A stretch of DNA of 64,000 nucleotides from Chromatiales bacterium. Lineage in GTDB: Bacteria; Pseudomonadota; Gammaproteobacteria; Steroidobacterales; GCA-2729495. Location of the stretch: positions 1-64,000 of the forward strand of contig NZCC01000081.1 of the NCBI GenBank assembly GCA_002688175.1. The letters are read 5' to 3'. The position numbers were made by a program, and so were the translations under genes. Positions 54,499 to 62,874 of this stretch are shown here, one piece after another. The stretch's first letter is position 1. Each line of letters starts with the position of its first letter. A model generated the notes under the pieces. That model was not told the DNA's origin. It made no database searches and saw only the letters and a program-made list of their open reading frames with translations.

Positions 54499-55281
54499 TC
54501 AGGCCTGCAGCGCGAACCCGGCAATCCAGCCGTTCTGTACGCAATGCGGCAGTATCTCATCGAGGTTGTCCAAACCCTCTGCTGTGCCGATTTCGCCAAG
54601 TGTCTGGCCCGCGTTGATTCTGCTCAGCAGCGACCATGCCACGGCATCCAGTTCGTCGATGTGCATTTCGTGCCCGCGGCGCCAGACAATCAGCCGAACA
54701 CGGCCTTCATCCAGGTTAACGGCCTGGTCGCCGGTCCAGTCATCCTGGTTGACTTGCCAGATACGGTGCACCGGGTAGTCTGAGACGAGCAGATTAGCCG
54801 AGATCGGCAGCTTGAACACAATATTACCCATATCCGCTTCGGCTACTGCGCCGAGCGCAGCAACGTCGATGCTATCCTCATCAGGGGCGTGAAATGCGCG
54901 GTGCCAGAGCCACTCAAGTCGGGCGACATCGGCCAGGTAGATGAGTTCGGCAGCCGGCTCAAAGCCGGCAATAAAATCGCCGAAGTTTTCGCCGTAGTCA
55001 CCAAGGTCGGGTGATTCTGATGGTGTTTGTCGTGCGTAAACGCGGCCCATGGCGTCAAAAAATTCTTCCCCGACAAGTCGTTTGCAGACCGGATGGATCG
55101 CGCCGAGTGCACGAACCAGTGTGCCGAGTATCGCGCGTCGGTAAATCAGCAGGTGTTCTGCAGCTGTGAAGCCATCACTGGGCTCGATATGTTCGCTGAT
55201 GGCTGCAAGTGCCGGGCCGTCCGGTCCGGTTTCAAACACCGCGTCATGGACCATGCGTTGCATGTCTTGTAATGAAGTCAT
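54499..55281 (-). CDS. DUF2063 partner protein of the MNIO enzyme
   Basis: This 260-residue protein matches the DUF2063/MbnC-like partner family: MQRMVHDAVF, FTAAEHLLIYRRAILGTLVRALGAIHPVCKRLVGEEFFDAMGRVYAR, YLADVARLEWLWHRAFHAPDE, and a C-terminal domain with LDAVAWSLLSRINAGQTLGEI. Partners of this family bind the precursor peptide and dock it to the MNIO. The overlap with the MNIO gene (ATGA, 4 bp) supports a fixed pair. No precursor gene follows within the 152 bp to the next start. Confidence 0.85.
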   Translation of the reverse strand: MTSLQDMQRMVHDAVFETGPDGPALAAISEHIEPSDGFTAAEHLLIYRRAILGTLVRALGAIHPVCKRLVGEEFFDAMGRVYARQTPSESPDLGDYGENFGDFIAGFEPAAELIYLADVARLEWLWHRAFHAPDEDSIDVAALGAVAEADMGNIVFKLPISANLLVSDYPVHRIWQVNQDDWTGDQAVNLDEGRVRLIVWRRGHEMHIDELDAVAWSLLSRINAGQTLGEIGTAEGLDNLDEILPHCVQNGWIAGFALQA

Positions 55282-56117
55282 GCCGCTGCCTCCCTGTCGC
55301 TCATTACCTTCTGTGCCTTGTTGGCTTCATCAACGAGCACCTCGAATTCCGGAATATCGTTATCCCATTCGATCAGCGTCGGGACAGGTCCCAGATGTTT
55401 GATTGTTTCCCTGTACAGTTCCCAGACCGGTGGGTGTACCCGGTAACCGTGCGTGTCAAACAGGTAGTTATTCTGCTCCTCGTAGCCGGCCAGGTGAATT
55501 TCCCGCACCCGACCCTCTGGCAACGAATGCAGATACTCATACGGGTCGAAACCGTGGTTCTGGCCACTGACGTAAACATTGTTGACATCGAACAAGAGAT
55601 CGCAATCGGCGCGTTTGACCAGCTCCGCTATGAACTCCCATTCAGTCATGTCGACCTCCTTGTAGCCCATGTAACTTGACGGGTTTTCGATCAGCAGCCG
55701 GCAGCCAAGAAAATCCTGCACCTGGAGGACACAGTCGGCGAAATGTGCCAGCGTTTCTTCGGTGTATGGCAGCGGTAGCAGGTCATGAACGTGGCGCCCG
55801 TCGATGGAGATCCATGCCAGATGATCTGAAATATAGGTAGGTTCGATTTGTTCGGCGAGTTTCTTGAGTCGCGCCAGGTAGTCAAAATTCAGTGGATCAG
55901 CTGAACCGAGTGACATGCCAACGCCATGCAGCGTGACCGGGTAGAGTTCGCGAACCCGTTCGAGGTGATAAATGGGCAGGCCCCCGACACCAAAGTAATT
56001 CTCGGACAGGACCTCGAACCAGGGGATGGAAGGTTTGGTATCGAGGATTTCCTGGTAGTGTCGGGATCTGAGGCCTATGCCGGCACCGGTGATGGGTTTA
56101 TCAGTGAATCGGGTCAT
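55278..56117 (-). CDS. MNIO family (DUF692) multinuclear iron oxidative enzyme
   Basis: This 279-residue TIM-barrel enzyme belongs to the MNIO family (MbnB, BufB, TglH), which uses two or three irons and O2 to modify cysteines or other residues in ribosomally made peptides. Conserved blocks are GIGLRSRHYQEIL, WFEVLSENYF, LHGVGMSLGS, YISDHLAW, IENPSSYMGY, CDLLFDVNNVYVSGQNH, REIHLAGY and LIEWDNDIP. These carry the His, Asp and Glu ligands in the usual order, so it should be active. It is followed by DUF2063 with a 4-bp overlap. The bufferin-type precursor (DUF2282) expected upstream is not seen. Confidence 0.9.
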   Translation of the reverse strand: MTRFTDKPITGAGIGLRSRHYQEILDTKPSIPWFEVLSENYFGVGGLPIYHLERVRELYPVTLHGVGMSLGSADPLNFDYLARLKKLAEQIEPTYISDHLAWISIDGRHVHDLLPLPYTEETLAHFADCVLQVQDFLGCRLLIENPSSYMGYKEVDMTEWEFIAELVKRADCDLLFDVNNVYVSGQNHGFDPYEYLHSLPEGRVREIHLAGYEEQNNYLFDTHGYRVHPPVWELYRETIKHLGPVPTLIEWDNDIPEFEVLVDEANKAQKVMSDREAAA

Positions 56118-56240
56118 GGCCGTTCCATTATTTGCGGTTCTTTTGCTGAGTTTATTGACCTTTGACGGCCCGGTAAAGTTACAGAAGCGGCTTTCAGTCG
56201 CGATTCATTGTCATCGCAACGGGAAGCCATTCCCGCACAT

Positions 56241-56279
56241 AAAAAAGGGCCCTTCATGGCGGGTATGCCATGAAGGGCC
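56241..56279 (-). terminator. Rho-independent terminator of the porin gene
   Basis: A 13-bp perfect stem (56248-56260 with 56267-56279, 6-nt loop) is followed on the minus strand by six T (56246-56241). It lies 53 bp after the porin stop and separates it from the MNIO pair. Confidence 0.9.
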
Positions 56280-56331
56280 TGATTTGTTGTTGGGCGTGAT
56301 GTGTGGTCCGTCGCCCGCTATTCTCAGGTAC

Positions 56332-57495
56332 TCAGAATTTGCGGTTGTAGTCCAGGCGGGCGCGATTGCCGTCCTGCTGGTTGGTTACAGATTCGACAAA
56401 ATAACCGCGCAGTACCAGGTTCGACTTGCCGTCAATCGAGTACTTGACGCGGAACTCATGACCTTTCATGTTGGTTGATTCAGCCTCGGTGGATGAACCC
56501 CAACGTACCCAGTCGTCCTGACCGTATGAACCATTGAATGCCAGTCCGTCGATGTCGGCATAGTAATAGGCTACCTGCCAGTCCTTGGCGACGTTGGCTT
56601 TAATGAACGCTGCATAGCCCGTGGTATCACTTGCCGTAACACCTGTCATGTGAGAACTGAGCGTTGCGAGATCGGCAGCCGTATAGTTTTCGCCGTTATC
56701 GTAGTAGTTGGCGCCGATGGTAATTGGAATGCCGGCATTGAATTTTGCCTGGCCATTCAGCACCAGTGTTTCGTAGTCACGCAGGCCGTTGCCGTTACGT
56801 AGTGTGCCTGCCTCGGGATCGTCCATGTCAGCATCAAAGACAAAGTAACCGGCGGCGAATGTCAGCTTGGTGCTGTCATTAACCTTGACGCTATAAACGC
56901 CCTGACCACCGACCAGGCTGCCTGTTGAATCGCGCATGCCGACCGGCATTGAAAAAGCACCGGTATTGATAGAGATATTGCTGGCGCTACCGACCTTGGT
57001 TGAGTAGCTCACGGCTGCACCGAGTGGTGTGACGTCATCATCCCAGAAAAACTCATCCTGTTTCCAGAACGGGTGGCTGTTGCGACCGGCCCAGGCGGTG
57101 AAACCCGATCCCTTGATCTTCATGTAATACTTGTCGAAATTGAAATCTGCATCACCGGTGTTGTTGTCATCAAAATCAAAAACCGTAATGTGTGGCGACT
57201 GGTGACTGTTTTCAGCACCTGAGCGTAACCGGATGCCGAATTCATAAGTATCATCAGGTTGGTATTTGATGGCGACCCGTGCCCGAATACGAGCGCGGAG
57301 TCGATCGTCACGACTGCTGCCATCCGATTTTTGGGAGTCCCAGTCATTTTCAAGTCGTGCCCGGAAGTCAGCGGACATGCTGAACCCGTCAACCGATATC
57401 ATGTCGGCTCGGGCCATATTCGTGGTTGTGTCGATCATCAGTGACGATATGGAGACGGCGAGCGCACCCATAACCCCAACTTTTAGAAATTGCAT
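56332..57495 (-). CDS. Outer membrane porin
   Basis: This 387-residue exported barrel protein has a signal peptide ending ARA at about residue 30 (or a shorter one), followed by GFSMSADFRARLENDW, RARIRARVAIKYQPDD, FDKYYMKIKG, WAGRNSHPFWKQDEFFWDDDV and a final DYNRKF with the terminal Phe of outer membrane proteins. It is of the putative-porin type that allows diffusion of small solutes. ATG 57495 has an AGGAG site 10 bp upstream and a TATAAAT-like promoter element near 57650. It has its own terminator. Confidence 0.82.
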   Translation of the reverse strand: MQFLKVGVMGALAVSISSLMIDTTTNMARADMISVDGFSMSADFRARLENDWDSQKSDGSSRDDRLRARIRARVAIKYQPDDTYEFGIRLRSGAENSHQSPHITVFDFDDNNTGDADFNFDKYYMKIKGSGFTAWAGRNSHPFWKQDEFFWDDDVTPLGAAVSYSTKVGSASNISINTGAFSMPVGMRDSTGSLVGGQGVYSVKVNDSTKLTFAAGYFVFDADMDDPEAGTLRNGNGLRDYETLVLNGQAKFNAGIPITIGANYYDNGENYTAADLATLSSHMTGVTASDTTGYAAFIKANVAKDWQVAYYYADIDGLAFNGSYGQDDWVRWGSSTEAESTNMKGHEFRVKYSIDGKSNLVLRGYFVESVTNQQDGNRARLDYNRKF

Positions 57496-57689
57496 TACCT
57501 TATGCTCCTGTAGAATCGGAGGCCAACATGATGTCGGCTCCTGCCAAATATGATTGATCCAGAAACAACTGGGTACGCCAAATCACAAACAGACGCCCGT
57601 TGCAACGATTGTCGATCAATCTTGCCGGCCATTAGACTGAAAAAAATAAAATATTTATAGCCTCGGTTATTACGTATATCGGGATTACA

Positions 57690-60023
57690 ATGTCCCATGA
57701 GACAGGCTCAAGCTTGCAGCACCCGATGATGCGTATTAATGGCAAGCTTGAGCCTGTCTCATGGGACGATGCGACCGATATATTTGCGGAGAGGGCAAAC
57801 TATGTCATCGAAAAATATAGTGAGAATGCCTATGCGCAGAAACAGTTCTCTTACCAGTATTTTGAGAACAACTATGCGTTGACCAAGCTGGCCCTCCGGC
57901 ATATCAATACGCCTGCGCATGCATTCCATGACAACCCGGGTCACGCTCCTGATACACCGGGGTTTCGTGATGCCGGCATTGATAATTTTTCGGCTTCCTA
58001 TGATGACTGGTACGAAGCGGACGTCGTTTTCCTGAGTGGTACAGACCCGTTTGAGTCCAAAACCATCATCTGGAACGAATTCATGATGCGGGGCACCGTT
58101 GATCACGGGCAGAAACAGATTTTTGTCAATCCACGCAAGACGTCGGGCAGCAAGTTTGCTGAGGAGAATGGCGGCATTCACCTGCAGTTGATACCGGGTA
58201 CCGATACGGTGCTGCACCTGGCCCTGTCACGGGTCATTCTCGAGAACGGCTGGGAAGATAGCGCCTGGCTCAAGAAATTCCCGCCCGCAAACAAGTGGGA
58301 GTCCAACGCCGGCTTTGGTCGTGGTATTCGTGACACCCCATGGCAGTGGCGCACCACCTAGGGGAAAGTACAGACCAAGGGTTTTGAGGACTACAAGAAG
58401 TGGATCCTCGAGCAGAAAGAGTCCGAACTCGATTATGCCGCTGAACTCTGTGGCTTGGCGAAAGAGCAGATCATTGCCGCGGCTGAGTTAATGGCCAGGC
58501 CCCGCGAAGATGGCAGTCGTCTGAAGACGTCGATTGGTATCGAGAAGGGCAATTACTGGACGAATAATTACGGCAACACGGCCTCGATTGCATCGCTCGG
58601 TTTTCTGGTCGGTTCGGGTAACCGCCCGGGCCAGATGATCAGCCGCCTTGGCGGTCATCAGCGTGGCGGTAACAGTGGCGGGTCCTATCCGCGTTCAAAG
58701 GGGCCGGAGAAATTCTTTGGTCGTCGTCGCATGTCACTGAACCTCGACAAGTGGGTAGAGAACGGACATGTGCGCATGGCCTATGTCGTCGGTACGACAT
58801 GGACCGGCGCGATGAGTGCTTCGCAGGCTTTGGAAGCTACGTTACGACAGCAGACAATTGGAAATCAGCACCAGATCAAGCGCAATGACAAGGCTCACGC
58901 GATCGAACAATTGAAAAAGCGCGTCGACTCAGGTGGTATGTTGATCGTTAACCAGGATATTTATCTGCGCGAACCGATTGGCAGCGAACTGGCGGACTTT
59001 GTATTTCCGGCCGCAACCTGGGGAGAAGAAACCTTCGTACGCTCAAACGGTGAGCGGCGCATGCGTATTTACGAGAAGTTCTACGACGCACCGGGCGAGG
59101 CCAAGCCGGACTGGTGGATTGTCGGGCAGATCGGTCAGAAGATGGGCTTCCCGGGCTTTGACTGGAAAGACTCAAATGACGTCTACGAAGATAGCATGCG
59201 CGGGAATCGCGGTGGTCGCCGCGACTATGCGGTCTTTCTGAAGTACGCGAAGCTGGCGGGCAAGACCGGTCATGATTTCCTGCGGGAGTTGGGGACTGAG
59301 GGTATTCAGACGCCGGCGCGTGAAGTTGATGGCAAAATGGTTGGTACCAAGCGGTTCCACGACAGTACGCTGGAGATGCCGGAGACCGGCCCTGAGGCAC
59401 TGACCTGGCAGCACAAGATCTTCAAGGGCTTTAAATCGCAATCCGGCAAGCAGCACCTGGTGAAGGCACCGTGGTTTCTGTTTGAAGACTTCTATAACGC
59501 GATCAAGCCGAAGGATGATGAGTTGTGGGTGACCAGCGGTCGAATGAACGAGATCTGGCAATCAGGTTTCGATGACCACGAACGACGACCCTACATCACG
59601 CAGCGTTTCCCCGAGAATATCCTCGAGATTCACCCGGAGGATGCAAAGGCGCGGGGTATCGAGAGTGGTGACTACGTCGAGACTTACAGTGATCGTATCG
59701 CGGTGCAGACCGGCGGGTTTATTCATCGCCGGTTGGAAGACACGATGTATACCGGATTGTTGAAGAACGGGCACATCGAGTTCAAGAGCGCATCGGTCAA
59801 GCTGGTGGCGCATGTCACTGCGAATATTCGCAAGGGTACGACCTTCTCGGTTTGTGTCATCGGTGGTAAGAACGCTATTAATGCGTTGTCATCGAGCGTG
59901 ACCGATCCGATGAGTGGGAACTATCGGTTCAAGCTCGGGGTTGGAAAAGTACGTAAGGTCGGTGAGAGTCCGTATAAGAACGACTTCTCACAGATGACCT
60001 TTACGAGCCGCACATTCGGTTAG
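57690..60023 (+). pseudogene. Broken AioA/IdrA-like molybdopterin oxidoreductase
   Basis: The remaining 777 codons match the arsenite-oxidase/iodate-reductase branch of the DMSO reductase family. Visible are HPMMRINGKLEPVSWDDA, a substrate-site-like HDNPGHAPD, FVNPRKT, PGTDTVLHLALS, SRLGGHQRGG (R and H as in AioA), FVFPAATWGEETFVRSNGER, SGRMNEIWQSG and a C-terminal VRKVGES...FTSRTFG. AioA's Glu is replaced by Asp in HDNPGHAPD, so arsenite need not be the substrate. The N-terminal Fe-S domain of about 100-150 residues is missing: the gene begins in a 26-bp inverted duplication. An in-frame TAG at 58359-58361 splits it. The rest of the frame is intact, so the damage is recent. No Rieske subunit is nearby. 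Confidence 0.85.
57692..57767. repeat. 26-bp perfect inverted duplication at the broken gene start
   Basis: Arms 57692-57717 and 57742-57767 are perfect reverse complements around a 24-nt spacer. The right arm is genuine coding sequence (GKLEPVSWD), so the left arm is the copied, inverted part and marks the breakpoint where the 5' end of the gene was lost. Confidence 0.93.
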
Positions 60024-60059
60024 GCCGGGATGTTGGGATGATTCCCAGCGGCAGGGAGC

Positions 60060-60089
60060 AAAAACAGGGGGGCCTTGCCTCCCTGTTTT
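60060..60089 (+). terminator. Terminator after the molybdoenzyme relic
   Basis: AAAACAGGG and CCCTGTTTT form a stem with further G/C pairing inside, followed by GTTTTG. It starts 37 bp after the stop of the relic, showing that the 3' end of that gene is intact. Confidence 0.8.
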
Positions 60090-60111
60090 GTTTTGTAAGA
60101 GAGCATTTCTG

Positions 60112-60861
60112 ATGGATATCATGCGTTTCACTTGTTGGTGTTTTCTCTGCCTGGCGCTGTTTTCAACCAGCGTCCGTGCCGGTGAGCAGGTTGTGGGCGC
60201 GACATCGATTCATGCGGCGCAGATTATCGAAAATGCTGATGCCAGCAGGACTTTCCTGCAGCCGCGATTGCGAACGGGTTCCGGTAACCCGGCTGAGCAG
60301 CTCCGGATCAGTCGGGGTGTGCCGGGTATCTGTGCGTTGTTCGGTATGGACGGGTTCCTGCAGGACCATGTGATCCGCTCGGATGAGATTAAGGACGGGG
60401 TCGAGTTAAGCGCAGAGGGGTTGGTTGTTGGAATCAGGACGGGGTATTACATCGAGTCTGTAACCTGTACGGCAGAGCAGCCCTATTGGCCAAAATTGCT
60501 CGCAGAATCGATACAACAGAACGCAGACGGCTCCATTACAGCCTATCAGCCGATTATTCATTCAGGCCCGGAAAGTTTCAGAATTGTAAGCGGATTTACC
60601 GCCGGGGCGTGCCGGTTGCTTGGATTTAATGCGGTGCTCAAACACAGCCTGGTATGGTCAGAGCAGCGGGCCGCAGGTATATCGATAAGCCTTGACGGGC
60701 GAATCTATGCTAAAGCAACAGATACATACCTTGAAGCGATTTCCTGCAGAAATGTATCACAGGAAAAATACTCTTCAGCCGAACGAGCTTTGTTTGACCA
60801 AAAGGTTCGCGAGCACCGTGAGCAAAACCAGGCTGACGGCCTGGGTAGTGACGAAAACTGA
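60112..60861 (+). CDS. Secreted protein with two internal repeats
   Basis: This 249-residue protein starts at ATG 60112. Signal peptide residues about 1-21 end VRA. The mature part is an internal duplication of about 85 residues. Unit 1 has RISRGVPGICALFGMDGFL, then ELSAEGLVVGIRTGYYIESVTC; unit 2 has RIVSGFTAGACRLLGFNAVL, then SISLDGRIYAKATDTYLEAISC. Each unit has two Cys in matching places, so each probably carries one disulfide. Family not recognised. It stands 81 bp before the FKBP-like gene, likely on the same transcript. Confidence 0.7.
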   Translation: MDIMRFTCWCFLCLALFSTSVRAGEQVVGATSIHAAQIIENADASRTFLQPRLRTGSGNPAEQLRISRGVPGICALFGMDGFLQDHVIRSDEIKDGVELSAEGLVVGIRTGYYIESVTCTAEQPYWPKLLAESIQQNADGSITAYQPIIHSGPESFRIVSGFTAGACRLLGFNAVLKHSLVWSEQRAAGISISLDGRIYAKATDTYLEAISCRNVSQEKYSSAERALFDQKVREHREQNQADGLGSDEN

Positions 60862-60941
60862 CGGCCGCTCATGGTCAGGCATAACATTCGAATACAATCT
60901 ACGGACGCGGCTCCTTTGGATTGTGATGGGCTAACCCGGGA

Positions 60942-61949
60942 ATGCAAGCAACGATGACAAGACTGGCAGTAATAATGTTGGGCCTGGTTGCGGTCGCGCT
61001 TGATGCGGCCGAAGTTACTGTAGATCTCGGTGGTGAGCACTTCAGCCCGGCGCGCATGGTGCTGAGGGTTGGAGATAGCCTGTCTTTCATTCGGGCAACC
61101 GATCAATCTGCCGCGGTGACGCTGGAAATCAGCAGTGACACCGGGGTGCAGGGCGAAGTGCCTGTCCTGCAGGGCGGATTGTGGCGGTATGAATTCACGG
61201 AACCAGGCCGCTACCAGGTTGTTATCCGGGAACAACCGTCTGTTCGGGCCAGCATCCTGGTATTCAGCGCCGCGGCACAAAATGCCGACCTGGGCCAGGA
61301 GATGGTTAGCTACAGCCTAGGTTATGACATGGGGCGCAAACTCGCAGCTGATGTTGATAATCTTGGTCTCGACTTGTTCACTGCAGGCATAGAGCATGCA
61401 TACAGGCATAGTGATCCGAAAATCAATCGTAGCGAGATAGAGTACATCGTTGCGGAATTCGGTCGCGAGGTGAAGCGCAAGGCGAATTTACGACAGGATC
61501 GGGCCGCCGGTCGAAACCTGGAGTTGGGTCAACAGTTTTTTGAACAGAATGGACAGGAAGATGGGGTAGTTGAGTTGCCCACCGGTCTGCAATACAAAAT
61601 TATCAGGCCTGGTGTTGGCTCGAGTCCGACGATCGGGTCAGGTGTCACCGTCAATTATCAAATGTCATTGTTGAACGGTACGGTGCTGGATAGTACAGAA
61701 AACGGCCCTGCAGAATTCATCTTGACTGATGACGTGCTGCCAGGATTCGCGGCAGGGCTCAGGTTGATGTCTACAGGGGCGATCTGGAAGCTGTATGTTC
61801 CGCCACATCTGGCTTATGGGGTTCGGGGACAGACGGGATTTGGGGCTGACGGTGCGCAGATCGAGCCGAATGTTGCGCTGATTTTCGATGTTGAATTGCT
61901 GGCCGTGGACGAAGAACGCAAGAGCCACAAGGCCGACTCGACAAAATAG
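60942..61949 (+). CDS. FKBP-type peptidyl-prolyl isomerase with cupredoxin-like N-domain
   Basis: This 335-residue exported protein has a signal peptide ending LDA at about residue 22. Residues about 23-110 read VTVDLGGEHFSPARMVLRVGDSLSFIRATD and YEFTEPGRYQVVI, as in cupredoxin-like domains; the type 1 copper ligands are not complete. Residues about 115-205 (SYSLGYDMGRKLAAD, AGRNLELGQQFFEQN) are the Mip/FkpA dimerisation region. The C-terminal FKBP domain has TGLQYKIIRPG, VNYQMSLLNGTVLDST, VLPGFAAGLRLMSTGAIWKLYVPPHLAYG and a last strand LIFDVELL. It isomerises prolyl bonds in the periplasm. The added N-domain is unusual. Confidence 0.85.
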   Translation: MQATMTRLAVIMLGLVAVALDAAEVTVDLGGEHFSPARMVLRVGDSLSFIRATDQSAAVTLEISSDTGVQGEVPVLQGGLWRYEFTEPGRYQVVIREQPSVRASILVFSAAAQNADLGQEMVSYSLGYDMGRKLAADVDNLGLDLFTAGIEHAYRHSDPKINRSEIEYIVAEFGREVKRKANLRQDRAAGRNLELGQQFFEQNGQEDGVVELPTGLQYKIIRPGVGSSPTIGSGVTVNYQMSLLNGTVLDSTENGPAEFILTDDVLPGFAAGLRLMSTGAIWKLYVPPHLAYGVRGQTGFGADGAQIEPNVALIFDVELLAVDEERKSHKADSTK

Positions 61950-61986
61950 AGACCGCCAGATGTGGCCTCCAGTCGTTGTGTCAGAA

Positions 61987-62646
61987 TCAGGGTGACTTCG
62001 CTAATTGCTCCTTGAGTTCAGCGACTTCAGTTTCCAGTACGCTGACTCTCTTCACCAGGTCAGACATATTGACGCGTTCCGAAGTCCCGGCCGCCTTTGC
62101 GGTCTTCGCCTGGTTGACATGTTCTTCAACATCAACGGGACCGGAAAACAGGTGCATGTACTCTGCATCCCTGCGTCCGGGCGTGAGCGGCAGTTTAACC
62201 ACTAGCGGGCTACCTTCATGCTCGATCAGAGAGATGAGTGCGGCTACTACAGCGGCGTTATCCGCAAAGCTATGCAGGCGCCCACAGCGAGTTCTTAGCT
62301 CTCCGGGTGTCTGAGGTCCGCGCAGCAACAGCAAGCAGACGATGGCAAACTGTGGTGGCTCAAACTGATAATCACTGAGCTGTGTGTTGCAGATACGTTG
62401 CAGATATTTCTCCATGCCATTCTTGAAGTTAGTCTCCACGCGCACAAAATGTTTGTCTGCCAGCGCACGGGAGGTGTGCTGGACAACATTCTGTTCCAGG
62501 GACATGACGGGATTGCGGCTGGATTTCTGATTGCAGGCATTGGTCAGTGCATTAAGCGTCAGTGGATACTGATCCGGCGTGACAATGGATTTTTCCATCA
62601 GGCAGGCGATGATACGGGCTTCGATGGCGGTCAGGTTTGGCAGCAC
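61987..62646 (-). CDS. yceH: YceH family (UPF0502/DUF480) protein
   Basis: This 219-residue protein starts at GTG 62646. YceH landmarks are LTAIEARIIACLMEKSIVTPDQYPLTLNALTNACNQKSSRNPVM, CLLLLRGPQTPGELRTR and a winged-helix layout in two units. The C-terminal coiled coil (SDLVKRVSVLETEVAELKEQLAK) may mediate oligomers. The family is widespread in Gammaproteobacteria with no clear function; a DNA-binding regulator role is plausible. It is convergent with the FKBP gene, with 37 bp between stops. Confidence 0.92.
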   Translation of the reverse strand: MLPNLTAIEARIIACLMEKSIVTPDQYPLTLNALTNACNQKSSRNPVMSLEQNVVQHTSRALADKHFVRVETNFKNGMEKYLQRICNTQLSDYQFEPPQFAIVCLLLLRGPQTPGELRTRCGRLHSFADNAAVVAALISLIEHEGSPLVVKLPLTPGRRDAEYMHLFSGPVDVEEHVNQAKTAKAAGTSERVNMSDLVKRVSVLETEVAELKEQLAKSP

Positions 62647-62874
62647 CAGTGGCTCCTCGTTACGGTTTAGAGCCGGGAAAAGCCTGGCTCATCATTCGCT
62701 ACCGTTTCTGCAGGGCAGCTTCAGGTAGGACACTTTAAAAGGTATTTTTGAGTTTATCTGCGACCTGGTCATCAGCTTCTTTATGAAGTCTGGACGCTTT
62801 TGCGTTAAATCTGAAGTTCTTTGTTCGTGGCTGAAGCCACTCCCTCAGCAGGAGATAAGAAAGGTGGGAACTGA

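Noticed and set aside
57690-60023. Functional arsenite oxidase
   Set aside because: N-terminal Fe-S domain missing, in-frame stop, no Rieske subunit, and one substrate-site residue differs (Asp for Glu).
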